Counted from the stretch's first letter, positions 1-7,930 are shown. The stretch: DNA of 32,654 nucleotides from an uncultured Acidiferrobacteraceae bacterium (GCA_913009895.1 CAJVXY010000032.1:1-32654), one strand, 5' to 3'. Numbers and translations: made by a program. The notes: generated by a model from the sequence alone, not told the origin.

Positions 1-861
1 TTCTGTACCAGCCAGATTTTCAAGCCAGCCTGTTTTAGTGACATGACGTTGCGCTTGTTCGATATTGATGCCCTTGTCACAAACGACACCACTACGGGCA
101 TCGGACAGGGCGATAATTCGTGCGCCCGTGGCGGCAAGACGCTGGGCGGTGTGAAAGCCAACATTGCCAAATCCCTGGATGACCACAGATGCATTTTCCA
201 GGGCCAGTGAAATCTCACTGGCCACCTTGCCGGTGAGATAAGCAACACCATGGCCGGTGGCCTCCAGTCGTCCGGCAGATCCTCCCAGTTCAATAGGTTT
301 ACCGGTTACAATCGCCGGCGTGTAACCGTGGGTCTTGCTATATTCCTCCAGGATCCATGCCATGACTTGTGGGTTGGTGCCTATATCCGGTGCCGGGATG
401 TCATGGTGAACGCCAAACACCAGCTCCATTTTCTGGACAAAACGTTTGGTAAGAATCTCCAGCTCGTGTTGACTTAGCTTATTGGTATCAACAGCAATTC
501 CCCCCTTGGCGCCACCGAAAGGAATGTCTACCAGGGCGGTTTTCCAGGTCATCAATTGCGCCAGGGCACGGACTTCACCCAGGTTGACCGATGGATGAAA
601 GCGCAGCCCACCCTTGAAGGGTCCGCGTGCATGATTATGTTGCACCCGGTATCCCATGAATGTGTGCAATTTACCACCTTCAGCGCGGTTGGTTAACAAG
701 GGAATGCTAACAGTCGTTTCACGAAACGATGCCAGCAGCATTTCTCTTTGCGCGTCTTCTAATTGTAACGACTCAAAGGCCCGTCCCAGAAAATGGTTTT
801 GTGTGTCCTGGCATTGACAGTGTTTGTGTTCACCCGGTTTTGTGTTATCCACCTGTGGCAT
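1..861 (-). CDS. Glu/Leu/Phe/Val dehydrogenase (glutamate dehydrogenase family), 3' part cut by window edge
   Basis: Reading the minus strand from an ATG at 861 gives 287 codons with no stop to the window edge, so about two thirds of a roughly 420-residue enzyme is present. It would catalyse NAD(P)-dependent oxidative deamination of glutamate (or a branched/aromatic amino acid) in the cytoplasm. Visible landmarks are PFKGGLRFHP near residues 81-90, GGAKGG near 116-121 (the family's substrate and catalytic lysines), PAPDIGTN near 156-163, and the Rossmann glycine motif IQGFGNVG near 228-235. The N-terminus carries an unusual HKHCQC stretch at residues 12-17. An in-frame TGA at 898-900 limits upstream extension. 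The SD is weak. The start lies 14 bp after the stop of the cfa gene, so the two are probably cotranscribed. Substrate choice between glutamate and other amino acids cannot be settled here. Confidence 0.9.
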   Translation of the reverse strand, partial: MPQVDNTKPGEHKHCQCQDTQNHFLGRAFESLQLEDAQREMLLASFRETTVSIPLLTNRAEGGKLHTFMGYRVQHNHARGPFKGGLRFHPSVNLGEVRALAQLMTWKTALVDIPFGGAKGGIAVDTNKLSQHELEILTKRFVQKMELVFGVHHDIPAPDIGTNPQVMAWILEEYSKTHGYTPAIVTGKPIELGGSAGRLEATGHGVAYLTGKVASEISLALENASVVIQGFGNVGFHTAQRLAATGARIIALSDARSGVVCDKGINIEQAQRHVTKTGWLENLAGTE

Positions 862-875
862 GCCTGGTTGCGGTG

Positions 876-2231
876 TCAGGTACGTCCTGTATTGACATCA
901 TTACGGACATATAAATCATCACGGCGCAGGGGGATTGCCAAAGGATCGTGTAAATGACCCACCAGTAGTTGGTGTACGCCAATGCTGCCTTTATTGAAAA
1001 AGAAGGCTGAACCCGACATGTATAAACGCCATAACCGGTAAGTGGCTTCGCTGGTCAGGGTTATTGCCTGTTCACGATTCGCTTCCAGTGCCTCAACCCA
1101 GTGGCGCAGGGTATAGGCGTAATGACGACGCAGGCCTTCCGTATCCAGTACTTCAAAGCCAGCTTTTTCCATAGCGTCAGCAACATCACTGATTCGCGCC
1201 AGTTCACCGTCAGGGAAAATGTAGTCATTAATGAAACGCGTTGCCGGTGTTCGATGCCAACTGGTTTCGCTGGTTATACCATGGTTCAGGAACAGGCCGC
1301 CCGGTTTGAGGACACGTTTGACTGTGCCAAAATAAGTCGGGAAGTTTTTAATCCCGACATGCTCAAACATGCCGACGCTGACTACCCGGTCGTACTTAAT
1401 CTGGACTGGTAAATCCCGGTAGTCGAGTAACTCAATTTTCACTTGTTTTTCCAGGCCTTCGGCCTGCACTCTTTTACGGGCAAAGTGTTGTTGGGCCTCG
1501 CTTAGGGTAATGCCATGCACGGTTACACCGTAGTGTCGTGCCGCATGGATGGCTAGCGCACCCCATCCACAGCCGATATCGAGCAATGTTTGACCGGGTT
1601 GTAATCGTAACTTGCGACACAGGTAATCCAGTTTTTCTCGTTGCGCGTCTACCAGTGACTGTTGTTCATCGCGAAAATAGGCGCAGGAATACACCATTTC
1701 CGGATCCAGCCACAGATGGTAGAATTCATTGCCGACATCATAGTGATAGGCAATGCTGGAGCGTCCGTTCTTGTGTGTTGTCTTGCCTGATGATTTTTCT
1801 GACGCAACTTTCTGGCGGCGGGCGGGTAATTTTAATGCCAGCCATATCAGGTGCCATTTTTTACCCGGTGATAATTGTAGTGAACCAAGGTGTGATTCCA
1901 GGTCAAACAGCGTTTCCATATCCCCGTTAACCGACACCGCGCCGTCAAGGTAGGCGTCTGTTAATCGCGATATACTGCGATATAAAATCAATTCACGAAC
2001 AACGCCCGGATCATGAAAGACAATATGGCAACGGGCATCCGCTTTACCGACCACCTGCCTGCCATCCCAGAGCTGAATCGCTGTATTACCCTGATAGCCG
2101 TTTAGGACGATAGAAATAATGCGGGCACTAATTGCCGCGGATGATGTAACTCTTTCATTCGTGGTGCCGGTAGTGAGCTTGAATCCTGGCACACTGTAAT
2201 TGCTGCTTATTTGTTTGTGTGTACGCTCCAT
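876..2231 (-). CDS. cfa: Cyclopropane-fatty-acyl-phospholipid synthase family SAM methyltransferase
   Basis: This 451-residue protein belongs to the Cfa/CmaS family, which adds a methylene bridge from S-adenosylmethionine to unsaturated acyl chains of membrane phospholipids. The conserved stretch YHYDVGNEFYHLWLD lies near residues 162-176. SAM motif I, LLDIGCGWGA, lies near 216-225. The VGMFEHVG motif lies near 286-293. Length fits the family (about 380-450). The ATG at 2231 is preceded by GGGGAAG at good spacing. A MerR-type promoter (2294-2325) sits about 55 bp upstream of the start, and the glutamate dehydrogenase follows 14 bp downstream. Related enzymes making other modified fatty acids share these motifs, so the exact lipid product is inferred. 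Confidence 0.93.
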   Translation of the reverse strand: MERTHKQISSNYSVPGFKLTTGTTNERVTSSAAISARIISIVLNGYQGNTAIQLWDGRQVVGKADARCHIVFHDPGVVRELILYRSISRLTDAYLDGAVSVNGDMETLFDLESHLGSLQLSPGKKWHLIWLALKLPARRQKVASEKSSGKTTHKNGRSSIAYHYDVGNEFYHLWLDPEMVYSCAYFRDEQQSLVDAQREKLDYLCRKLRLQPGQTLLDIGCGWGALAIHAARHYGVTVHGITLSEAQQHFARKRVQAEGLEKQVKIELLDYRDLPVQIKYDRVVSVGMFEHVGIKNFPTYFGTVKRVLKPGGLFLNHGITSETSWHRTPATRFINDYIFPDGELARISDVADAMEKAGFEVLDTEGLRRHYAYTLRHWVEALEANREQAITLTSEATYRLWRLYMSGSAFFFNKGSIGVHQLLVGHLHDPLAIPLRRDDLYVRNDVNTGRT

Positions 2232-2293
2232 CGATCTTCCCCTTTAATTTGTTGTTTTCAGGTGAATATCAGAAACTTGTTTCTATGAAATGA

Positions 2294-2325
2294 AGTCTAA
2301 CACCAATACCTTAGGCACAGGTCAA
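2294..2325 (-). promoter_or_regulatory. MerR-type promoter of cfa
   Basis: On the minus strand TTGACC (2325-2320) is followed by a 20-bp spacer and TAGACT (2299-2294). A spacer of 19-20 bp rather than 17 is the hallmark of promoters activated by MerR-family regulators, which untwist the DNA. The spacer holds an imperfect dyad running from ACCTGTG to ATTGGT. The same arrangement occurs at four other places in this window. This is the least symmetric copy. Confidence 0.55.
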
Positions 2326-2351
2326 GGTTTTTAGCCAAATTACTACTAATA

Positions 2352-2480
2352 TCAGTGGGAGGGAGGATTGGAAAGGAGATATAAGTCGACAAATTTATTG
2401 CGCAAAAGCACGGGTGCGGATTTGTTGTCAAATCCGCTATCCAACCGTGCTTGACTGGCGACCCACTTAGCCAGGGTCAT
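2352..2480 (-). CDS. Possible 42-residue small protein with a very strong SD
   Basis: An ATG at 2480 on the minus strand is preceded by GGAGGAGGTAGTAA, an unusually strong ribosome-binding sequence, and opens a 42-codon frame starting MTLAKWVASQARL and ending PPSH. It starts 31 bp after the stop of the SPW gene in the same direction. The frame overlaps a near-perfect nested hairpin (2406-2452), so the region may instead be an untranslated structured element or a small repeat. I do not recognise the peptide and assign no function. Confidence 0.3.
   Translation of the reverse strand: MTLAKWVASQARLDSGFDNKSAPVLLRNKFVDLYLLSNPPSH
2404..2452 (-). terminator. Nested hairpin, candidate terminator after the SPW gene
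   Basis: The outer stem AAGCACGG (2406-2413) pairs with CCGTGCTT (2445-2452). Inside it a perfect 9-bp stem GCGGATTTG (2416-2424) pairs with CAAATCCGC (2429-2437) across a 4-base loop. On the minus strand the structure ends in CTTTTG, a short U-tract, so it could end transcription of the SPW gene. Just beyond, at 2455-2478, two overlapping short stems (CTGGC/GCCAG and GACCC/GGGTC) cannot form together. The U-tract is short, so termination strength is uncertain. Confidence 0.5.
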
Positions 2481-2511
2481 TTACTACCTCCTCCTGGCCA
2501 GCAAGAAGTCA

Positions 2512-2871
2512 CTAAGCGTGATGTCCGTGACCTTGCCCAGATGTTGGCGTCTTTTGTAAAATGGCTGCCAAAGCAACACCACTAATCAGAAGACCAATAA
2601 GAATCTGGTTATAGGTAGGACCTATCAGTGCCGTGAAGCTCAGTACAAATGGTGCGATAATTAACCACAATCCAAGAACCAGGTTGGAATATTCCTTCCA
2701 TAGATCTATGTGGCTAATTGCTGCGAAAGCAAAGAACACCACTAACACACCGACCACGTAAGAGTTCATTGCGGCCACATCGCCACTCGTACCGATACCG
2801 ATAAACGGTGCCAGCAAAAGCCACGCCCCAAACAGGACATTAGTCCAGTCTTGCCATCGTGCATCTTTCAT
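2512..2871 (-). CDS. SPW repeat membrane protein
   Basis: This is a 119-residue integral membrane protein of the SPW-repeat type, with two related units. Each begins with a tryptophan-containing stretch (WQDWTNVLFGAWLLLAPF, then WKEYSNLVLGLWLIIAPF) and each is followed by a second hydrophobic helix, giving four predicted membrane segments. The start at 2871 (MKDARWQDW) was chosen over the frame's longer upstream extension because GGAGGTG lies just before it and the repeat begins at once. The C-terminus is glycine/histidine-rich (GQGHGHHA), which could bind metal. The molecular role of SPW proteins is unknown. A MerR-type promoter at 2936-2967 lies about 60 bp upstream. Confidence 0.8.
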   Translation of the reverse strand: MKDARWQDWTNVLFGAWLLLAPFIGIGTSGDVAAMNSYVVGVLVVFFAFAAISHIDLWKEYSNLVLGLWLIIAPFVLSFTALIGPTYNQILIGLLISGVALAAILQKTPTSGQGHGHHA

Positions 2872-2935
2872 AACACACCTCCTTTGTTCCCTTCTGGTGT
2901 TATCCGTATCTGATAGCACTACGGAACATACTATA

Positions 2936-2967
2936 TATATACCACTTGTGTATAAGACGCAGGTCAA
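2936..2967 (-). promoter_or_regulatory. MerR-type promoter of the SPW gene
   Basis: The minus strand reads TTGACC (2967-2962), a 20-bp spacer, then TATATA (2941-2936), an excellent -10. The spacer contains an imperfect dyad with arms ACCTGCGT and ACACAAGT. The geometry matches the promoters of cfa, the beta-propeller gene, the LolA-like gene and the Rieske gene. Confidence 0.65.
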
Positions 2968-3159
2968 GCAATAAAAGGACTTAATTAGTGCGCTGATTCA
3001 GGGATTTTTTGGCCCTGCTGGAAATGACGAGGGCCACAGAAAATAACTTTTAACAATTGGGCAACTTTTTTATCCAGCTCATGTCTACTCTTAGTGACAA
3101 GTTTCCTTGCGCTACGTGAGTAAACCGCTGTCTCATAAATATAAAAGGAGATTGGACTT

Positions 3160-3999
3160 ATGAAAAAAAATGATGGCTTTAAGAGCTGGAGAATGCTGGT
3201 ATTTTGTATTTCAGCATTCGCTTATACAGGAAGTGTCATGGCAGATCCTGACTCAGGTAAGGCGGGCAAGCTTGTTTATGAAGTTAAAGCGAGCAATGGT
3301 TCGTTGCAACGCCGGGTAACCGGGCCGGTAATGGCAACAGTAAATGGTGTTCCAGGCGAACCAGTGGATTCTTTCGTATGGAATGGCGTTGGCTCGGTAG
3401 CGATCAAGGGCTCGGCAAAATTAAAAATCGACCCGGTTACCAACACTGGTAAAATTGAAGCAAAATGGGAAGATGAAAACGGTCACTGGACTTATAAACA
3501 AACCATGTTTGTAGCACCAGGACATCCTACAGGTTTGCGGGTAGGCTCTTCTGCTTCTGAGACAGTGCTTGTGTCCGGTGATCCGGTGATGACCAATGTT
3601 TACCTGCACGGTGACACCACGGCCGGTGGCCCGGTGATGCCAACCCAGTTCAACCTGTTAACCACCTGGGGTCCTGCCGAGGTCACACTCGATGGCATGC
3701 CGTTTGAAAATCCCTATGATGGTCCTGTTCCACTTTGGGCCGGGCATACTATGACGGCTGTTGGGGCGCGGGGTGCAGACAAAACCATACGTACCAAATC
3801 CGGCGGTATTTTTAATCCCATGAAAAAATCAGAAGGTGTCGTGGATGACGATGATCTTGAATTTCACCTGGTATTTCATGACATGCCCGGGCCTGCAATG
3901 ACAGGCAACGTGCCACCACCATTTTCGTTTTTTTACCACCTTACATTTGAGGACGTAAAAATTTCTATCAAGCACCGGGATCCGAAAACATCTGACTAA
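3160..3999 (+). CDS. Secreted protein of unknown function
   Basis: This 279-residue protein starts with a signal peptide: charged MKKNDGFKSWR, a hydrophobic core, and a likely cleavage after SVMA near residue 29. It is therefore exported, probably to the periplasm. AAAAGGAG lies at good spacing before the ATG at 3160. The mature part is rich in Gly, Val, Thr and Pro with many short polar strands, and carries an acidic cluster (VVDDDDLEF) near residues 227-235 and a proline-rich stretch PPPFSFFYHL near 252-261. I recognise no domain or catalytic motif. It diverges from the SPW gene and converges on the NAS-like operon. The 2872-3159 upstream stretch holds the SPW promoter and a GGCCCT/AGGGCC inverted repeat (3011-3035). 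No MerR-type element faces this gene. Confidence 0.75.
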   Translation: MKKNDGFKSWRMLVFCISAFAYTGSVMADPDSGKAGKLVYEVKASNGSLQRRVTGPVMATVNGVPGEPVDSFVWNGVGSVAIKGSAKLKIDPVTNTGKIEAKWEDENGHWTYKQTMFVAPGHPTGLRVGSSASETVLVSGDPVMTNVYLHGDTTAGGPVMPTQFNLLTTWGPAEVTLDGMPFENPYDGPVPLWAGHTMTAVGARGADKTIRTKSGGIFNPMKKSEGVVDDDDLEFHLVFHDMPGPAMTGNVPPPFSFFYHLTFEDVKISIKHRDPKTSD

Positions 4000-4040
4000 A
4001 AAAAGACCGCACTTACAGGTTATTTTTTCTGTAAGTGCGG
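3997..4040 (-). terminator. Rho-independent terminator for the NAS-like operon
   Basis: A perfect 12-bp stem, CCGCACTTACAG (4007-4018) with CTGTAAGTGCGG (4029-4040), closes a 10-base loop. On the minus strand it is followed directly by TCTTTTTTT, so it terminates transcripts coming from the operon ending at 4170. It abuts the stop codon of the plus-strand secreted protein and may also slow that transcript. A weaker plus-strand candidate (GCCAG/CTGGC then six T) lies at about 4104-4141. Confidence 0.88.
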
Positions 4041-4169
4041 CTTACCAAGCACAGGAAGAAATATTTTAAACTATTAAGGCCAGATTAAATCTCTCCCGGT
4101 TTCGCCAGTTTTGGAATAAGGCGGGGTCATCTGGCTTTTTTCTATTGTCCTAAATCTCCTTAATACCAG

Positions 4170-4964
4170 TTACTGCAAACGCCGTGGTTTCAGACGGGAT
4201 GGTGGTTCTTGTCCGGAATGAACGGGGTTGTGAAACGTACCGATCATTTCACAGCCCGGTGGCATGGGGTAGGGCGTCCCTTTCTCTGCCGTCCAGCGCC
4301 CACGCGCCTCTTTCGCACTCAACAAATCCAGGTGACGTAGACGCACCGGTTCGTAGAAATCGGGATGGGCCTCATCCTCACGGGCGTAGATCCTTGCTTC
4401 GCGTTTTTTTTGCGCCAAGAGTTGCCTGATGATGTCGTTCTTGGGCCGGACTGCACTCGAAATGAAGAACGCATCGTACTCGCTAATCTGTTTTGGCCCG
4501 AGGCCCAGGGCGTTGCCCGTGAAGGGACGCAATCGATCCTGGTAGCCGAAATGCTCGGCCAGACGCGAACACAGTACGGTTGCCTGGGGAGAAATGTCGA
4601 TTCCGTCGATGATGATTTTTGGATCTCTTTCGAGCACATAAAAGGCGATTAGCGGGCATGCACCCGAGCCGATGTAGAGCACGCGAGAGAAGCGACCTGG
4701 TTCGAAGAACGCCCACCATTCAAGTTCACAGCCGACCTTCATTTCTTCCGGAGAGCAGAGTTTTTCGCCGTCGAGGATGCGCATGGCGGCGTCCAGATCG
4801 TTATGCGCCTCGGCCTCTGAGACCAGCGTGGCGAGCTCTTCGAGTGCATCTTCATTTCGAACGAGCACGTGGCCACGACCGAAAATGTTGGTGTCGACCA
4901 ACAGGCTCGTGTAGTCGAGCCGGTGCGGTTGACAGCCCGCGTATTTTCGAAGCAACTCTTTCAT
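4170..4964 (-). CDS. Nicotianamine-synthase-like SAM-binding protein (second copy)
   Basis: This 264-residue protein has a Rossmann SAM-binding core with VLYIGSGACPL near residues 95-105 and an acidic strand end GIDIS near 121-125. The GSG-x-x-P-L form of motif I resembles nicotianamine synthases and the bacterial CntL-type enzymes, which transfer the aminobutyrate part of SAM rather than its methyl group. The N-terminal 90 residues look helical, as in that family. The C-terminus is basic and proline-rich. Its ATG overlaps the stop of the preceding NAS-like gene by 4 bp (ATGA), which implies translational coupling. Substrate and product are unknown. An ordinary methyltransferase is the main alternative. 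Confidence 0.6.
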   Translation of the reverse strand: MKELLRKYAGCQPHRLDYTSLLVDTNIFGRGHVLVRNEDALEELATLVSEAEAHNDLDAAMRILDGEKLCSPEEMKVGCELEWWAFFEPGRFSRVLYIGSGACPLIAFYVLERDPKIIIDGIDISPQATVLCSRLAEHFGYQDRLRPFTGNALGLGPKQISEYDAFFISSAVRPKNDIIRQLLAQKKREARIYAREDEAHPDFYEPVRLRHLDLLSAKEARGRWTAEKGTPYPMPPGCEMIGTFHNPVHSGQEPPSRLKPRRLQ

Positions 4965-5596
4965 GGAATGTTCAAACCGAATGAACCGTCGTCGCGAAAC
5001 GTCGACCCCAACTGGATCAGCCGTTCATGGCTTAGATCGGTGCGACCACGGACAATGACTATGGCGTCGGACGTTTCAAGAATCTTTTCGACAAGGCCTC
5101 GCTTTCCACTGACCATTGCGGCGACCACCACGGCGTTGAAGGGACGGTAATCGACATCAATCGCGTCCTCGAGCCGGGTCGCGACGTCCATTCCGAGCCT
5201 GGTGATCACGGCCTCGGCAAGGATATGAGCCGCAATGTGATTGTCGATACAGGTGATCCTGGCCGTCGGGTAACGCTCTTTGATAAGAAACGCGCTGACC
5301 GGGTAGGGACCGCTACCAACGAAAGCGATATCGAGATGTTCGATCCTGTCCAGAATGCGGTAATGGCGCTCGTCGGCACCCCCCTCGAGATCACCGAAGT
5401 TCCAGAATCGTTTCGGGCGACCCTTGGCGAGGATCTCGGTGGCATATCGAACTTCAGTTGCGTAGACGATCGCTTCGGTGAACCCGTAGTCGGTCCTCCT
5501 ACCGTGGGCGGCGAGCGCTTTCATGCATTTTTGATAGGCCTCACCGGGTTCTCGTCCACCCAGAATAATCTCCCTATACTTTGTGGGCAGGTTCAT
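4961..5596 (-). CDS. Nicotianamine-synthase-like SAM-binding protein (first copy)
   Basis: This 211-residue protein has IAFVGSGPYPVSAFLI near residues 90-105, very close to the NAS signature FVGSGPLPL, then an acidic strand TCIDNH near 115-120. The downstream stretch AVVVAAMVSGKRGLVEKIL near 155-173 is placed like the conserved post-motif segment of NAS. It is shorter than plant NAS (about 320) and CntL (about 270). It is distinct from its downstream neighbour but clearly of the same fold, so the pair could be successive enzymes or a heterodimer. The start at 5596 lies inside the end of the homocysteine methyltransferase gene (23-bp overlap), with GGGAGG about 12 bp upstream. Product unknown. 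Confidence 0.65.
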   Translation of the reverse strand: MNLPTKYREIILGGREPGEAYQKCMKALAAHGRRTDYGFTEAIVYATEVRYATEILAKGRPKRFWNFGDLEGGADERHYRILDRIEHLDIAFVGSGPYPVSAFLIKERYPTARITCIDNHIAAHILAEAVITRLGMDVATRLEDAIDVDYRPFNAVVVAAMVSGKRGLVEKILETSDAIVIVRGRTDLSHERLIQLGSTFRDDGSFGLNIP

Positions 5597-6602
5597 TGTT
5601 TGTTCTTTCCTCCCGTTCGCGCCAGTAACGGATGTCGTCTTTCTCTCGAACTTCCGGGATGATGTGATGGGCGAGGTCGGGTGATTTTTCGCTTGCTTCG
5701 GGTTGGCGGCCGAGCGCTTCCGCTATTGCGCGGACGTGATAGGGGAGGACGCCGCAGCATCCGCCTATGAAATTTATCCCGGCGTCGCGGGCCTTCTCGG
5801 CGAATCCAGTGAACGCAAAACGCGTTAGCTGAATGTGTTCGAGTGAGAGTGGAAACAGGTCTTCTTCGACAAACGGCACGTTTGGATCGGGCGTGGCATA
5901 CCCGGCTGGCTGGCAGGCGATGAATGCACCGGTAGCATCCCGCATCCGCTCGGCAATGGCCAGGCTCCGTGTCGGATCGTAGTTGCAGTTAACACCGATA
6001 ATATCCGCACCCGCACCTGTGAGGCGTTCCGCGCAGTCCTCCGGAGTGAAGCCGTCAGGGCTCCCCGACCCATTGAAGTTCATGGTAATCATGGCTACGA
6101 GCCCGGCCGCTTTGATCGCCTCGAGCGCTATCAATGCCTCCTTCAGATTCAAGAAGGTTTCGCCGATAATGAAGTCGACGCCTTCCTCCTTTTGCAGTGT
6201 AACTTGTTGATCAAAAATCCCGCGGACCTGACGATACGAGTTAGGATCGTCCGGCTCGAACGTCGGTGTCAGGGTGATGACCCCGGCCACAAGGGTGTCG
6301 TCACCAGCGGCCTTTTTCGCAACCTTGACGGCGGCACGGTTAATGTCTTCGACTTCGTGAGCGTGTCCGGACGTGCGCAGCTTGTCTTCGCTGGCGTAAA
6401 AGGTCAGCGTTTGCAGGACCTGGGCCCCCGCTCGCCTGAATTCGAGATGCAATTGCCCGAGCGCATCGGGATGCTCGATGGCGACTTCCGGGGTATAGGG
6501 GCCGGCTTGAATGTAGCCCCGACGCTCGAGTTCGAGCACGTAGCCCCCATCACCGAGGACGATGCCGTCCTTCAGAAGATCCAGGATTCCGCGCTTTGCC
6601 AT
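5574..6602 (-). CDS. Homocysteine S-methyltransferase family protein (betaine-homocysteine methyltransferase-like)
   Basis: This 342-residue protein is a zinc-dependent methyltransferase of the BHMT/MmuM/MetH N-terminal type, a TIM barrel that transfers methyl groups to homocysteine to give methionine. Zinc ligands are visible as Cys206 in IIGVNC and Cys282-Cys283 in FIGGCCG. The N-terminal LGDGGYVLELERRGY and the LQTLTFYASEDKL stretch near 63-75 are typical of the BHMT branch. GGAGG precedes the ATG at 6602. It is the first gene of an overlapping trio with two NAS-like genes, suggesting that it feeds methionine/SAM to them or acts on a related thiol. The methyl donor (betaine, S-methylmethionine or other) cannot be read from the sequence. 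The trio seems richer in GC-ending codons than its neighbours, a possible sign of transfer. Confidence 0.85.
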   Translation of the reverse strand: MAKRGILDLLKDGIVLGDGGYVLELERRGYIQAGPYTPEVAIEHPDALGQLHLEFRRAGAQVLQTLTFYASEDKLRTSGHAHEVEDINRAAVKVAKKAAGDDTLVAGVITLTPTFEPDDPNSYRQVRGIFDQQVTLQKEEGVDFIIGETFLNLKEALIALEAIKAAGLVAMITMNFNGSGSPDGFTPEDCAERLTGAGADIIGVNCNYDPTRSLAIAERMRDATGAFIACQPAGYATPDPNVPFVEEDLFPLSLEHIQLTRFAFTGFAEKARDAGINFIGGCCGVLPYHVRAIAEALGRQPEASEKSPDLAHHIIPEVREKDDIRYWREREERTNNEPAHKV

Positions 6603-6669
6603 TTGACCTCCGGAGTACTCTTACGTTTCGCGGATCTGGCCCGTTACCAAGGCTCGCAACCGCGTCAGT

Positions 6670-7860
6670 TTAATTCTTTACCACCATCTGGTGGCCCGCA
6701 CCGCGTACTGGAATCTTGCCTTTGACCTTGAGTTGTTTGGCATCAACGACCCAGATAAAGGGTTTTAATCGGCTGGATACATATATTTTACCGGTGTTGC
6801 CAATTACCTTGATATGATAAGGCGCCGGGCCAAGTTTTAGTGACCGTGTTTTGCCGGTTTTTACATCAATGGCTAGCAGCTTGTTGCCTAATTTTGCACT
6901 GGAGAACAGGGTTTTGCCATCGGCAGAGAGATCGATACCGTGGGGACCTTTAGCTGTCTTGAAGGTTTTGACAACCTTCTGTTTGGCAAGCGAAACAACT
7001 GATATGGTTCCAGCGCGGGCGTTACTTGTATAAATAAATTTTTCATCGGGAGACATGACGATATGCTCCGGACCTTTTCCAACGATTATATTTTTACTAA
7101 CAATCCAGTTCTTGGTATCAATTACACTTATTGTATTATTTCCCGCATTACTGACATACATACCCTTGCCATTTTTTGTGATGGCCACATAGTTAGGTAG
7201 TGGTCCCGTATGGATGGTACGGAAAATCTTTTTCGTGCCCAGGTCGATCACAGTTATTGTGCCCGCAGTTGTGTGGGTGGATACGGCATACATTCCATCA
7301 GGCGTGACAAAACTATGATGGGCCATACCTCTTACCTTAATACTTTTTTTTACCTTGTTATTGGCGACACTAATCAGTGAGACGGTGCTGATGCCAACAG
7401 TTGGTGCCAGCCCGCCTCCTTGAGCGGAGTGATGTTTTTTGTGCGTAGCATCAGACATGCCGGGGGGTTTTTTCATAGTTGATGGTTTGTCTGGTTTAGG
7501 CTGGGTTTCTTTTTCTGCACCTGGTTTCGTGTGATGAGATTTGTGTTCTGCTTCAGACATACCCGTTGGTTTTGGCATAGGCGCCATGCCAGATTTTTTA
7601 GGCTTGCTGGGTTTCTTTTTCTGACCTGGTATTTTTTCAGTATTAGAACCGGCAATCAGGTATTTGCCATCCGTGGTTAATGAAAGTCCGTGTGGATTTT
7701 TGATGCCCGTGATTTTACCAATCGCCTTGTCCGTTTTGGCATCCACGATCAGTATTTCATTGGCTTCGCCCAGCGGTATATAAACGGTGGGGCTTGCAAG
7801 AGATGCCAGTGGGATTGCCAGGGTAGCCGCACCCAGTAGAGCCTGTCTTAATCTTTTCAT
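6670..7860 (-). CDS. Exported YncE/YVTN-type beta-propeller with Met/His-rich insert
   Basis: This 396-residue protein has a signal peptide (MKRLRQALLGAATLAIPLASLA, cleavage near residue 23) and then about seven repeats of the YVTN/YncE type (VSNAGNNTISVID, TSNARAGTISVVSL and similar), so it folds as a beta-propeller in the periplasm. Between the first and second blades, residues about 76-150, a Lys/Pro-rich linker contains two near-identical motifs, PTGMSEAEHKSHH and PPGMSDATHKKHH, resembling copper- or other metal-binding Met/His clusters. The start at 7860 is preferred over 7869 and 7902 because TTAGGA lies about 8 bp before it and the signal peptide begins there. A MerR-type promoter lies about 70 bp upstream. 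It has no catalytic motif; binding or scaffolding is plausible. Confidence 0.85.
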   Translation of the reverse strand: MKRLRQALLGAATLAIPLASLASPTVYIPLGEANEILIVDAKTDKAIGKITGIKNPHGLSLTTDGKYLIAGSNTEKIPGQKKKPSKPKKSGMAPMPKPTGMSEAEHKSHHTKPGAEKETQPKPDKPSTMKKPPGMSDATHKKHHSAQGGGLAPTVGISTVSLISVANNKVKKSIKVRGMAHHSFVTPDGMYAVSTHTTAGTITVIDLGTKKIFRTIHTGPLPNYVAITKNGKGMYVSNAGNNTISVIDTKNWIVSKNIIVGKGPEHIVMSPDEKFIYTSNARAGTISVVSLAKQKVVKTFKTAKGPHGIDLSADGKTLFSSAKLGNKLLAIDVKTGKTRSLKLGPAPYHIKVIGNTGKIYVSSRLKPFIWVVDAKQLKVKGKIPVRGAGHQMVVKN

Positions 7861-7930
7861 TTTAATCATCCTAATGTTTTTTGAGTCAGTGAAAACCGGC
7901 AAATGTAACTTTGTCGAGCCACCGGGTAAG

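Noticed and set aside
4104..4141. Plus-strand terminator for the secreted protein
   Set aside because: Only a 5-bp stem with a long loop before six T. It is too weak to list as a separate feature, although it may contribute.
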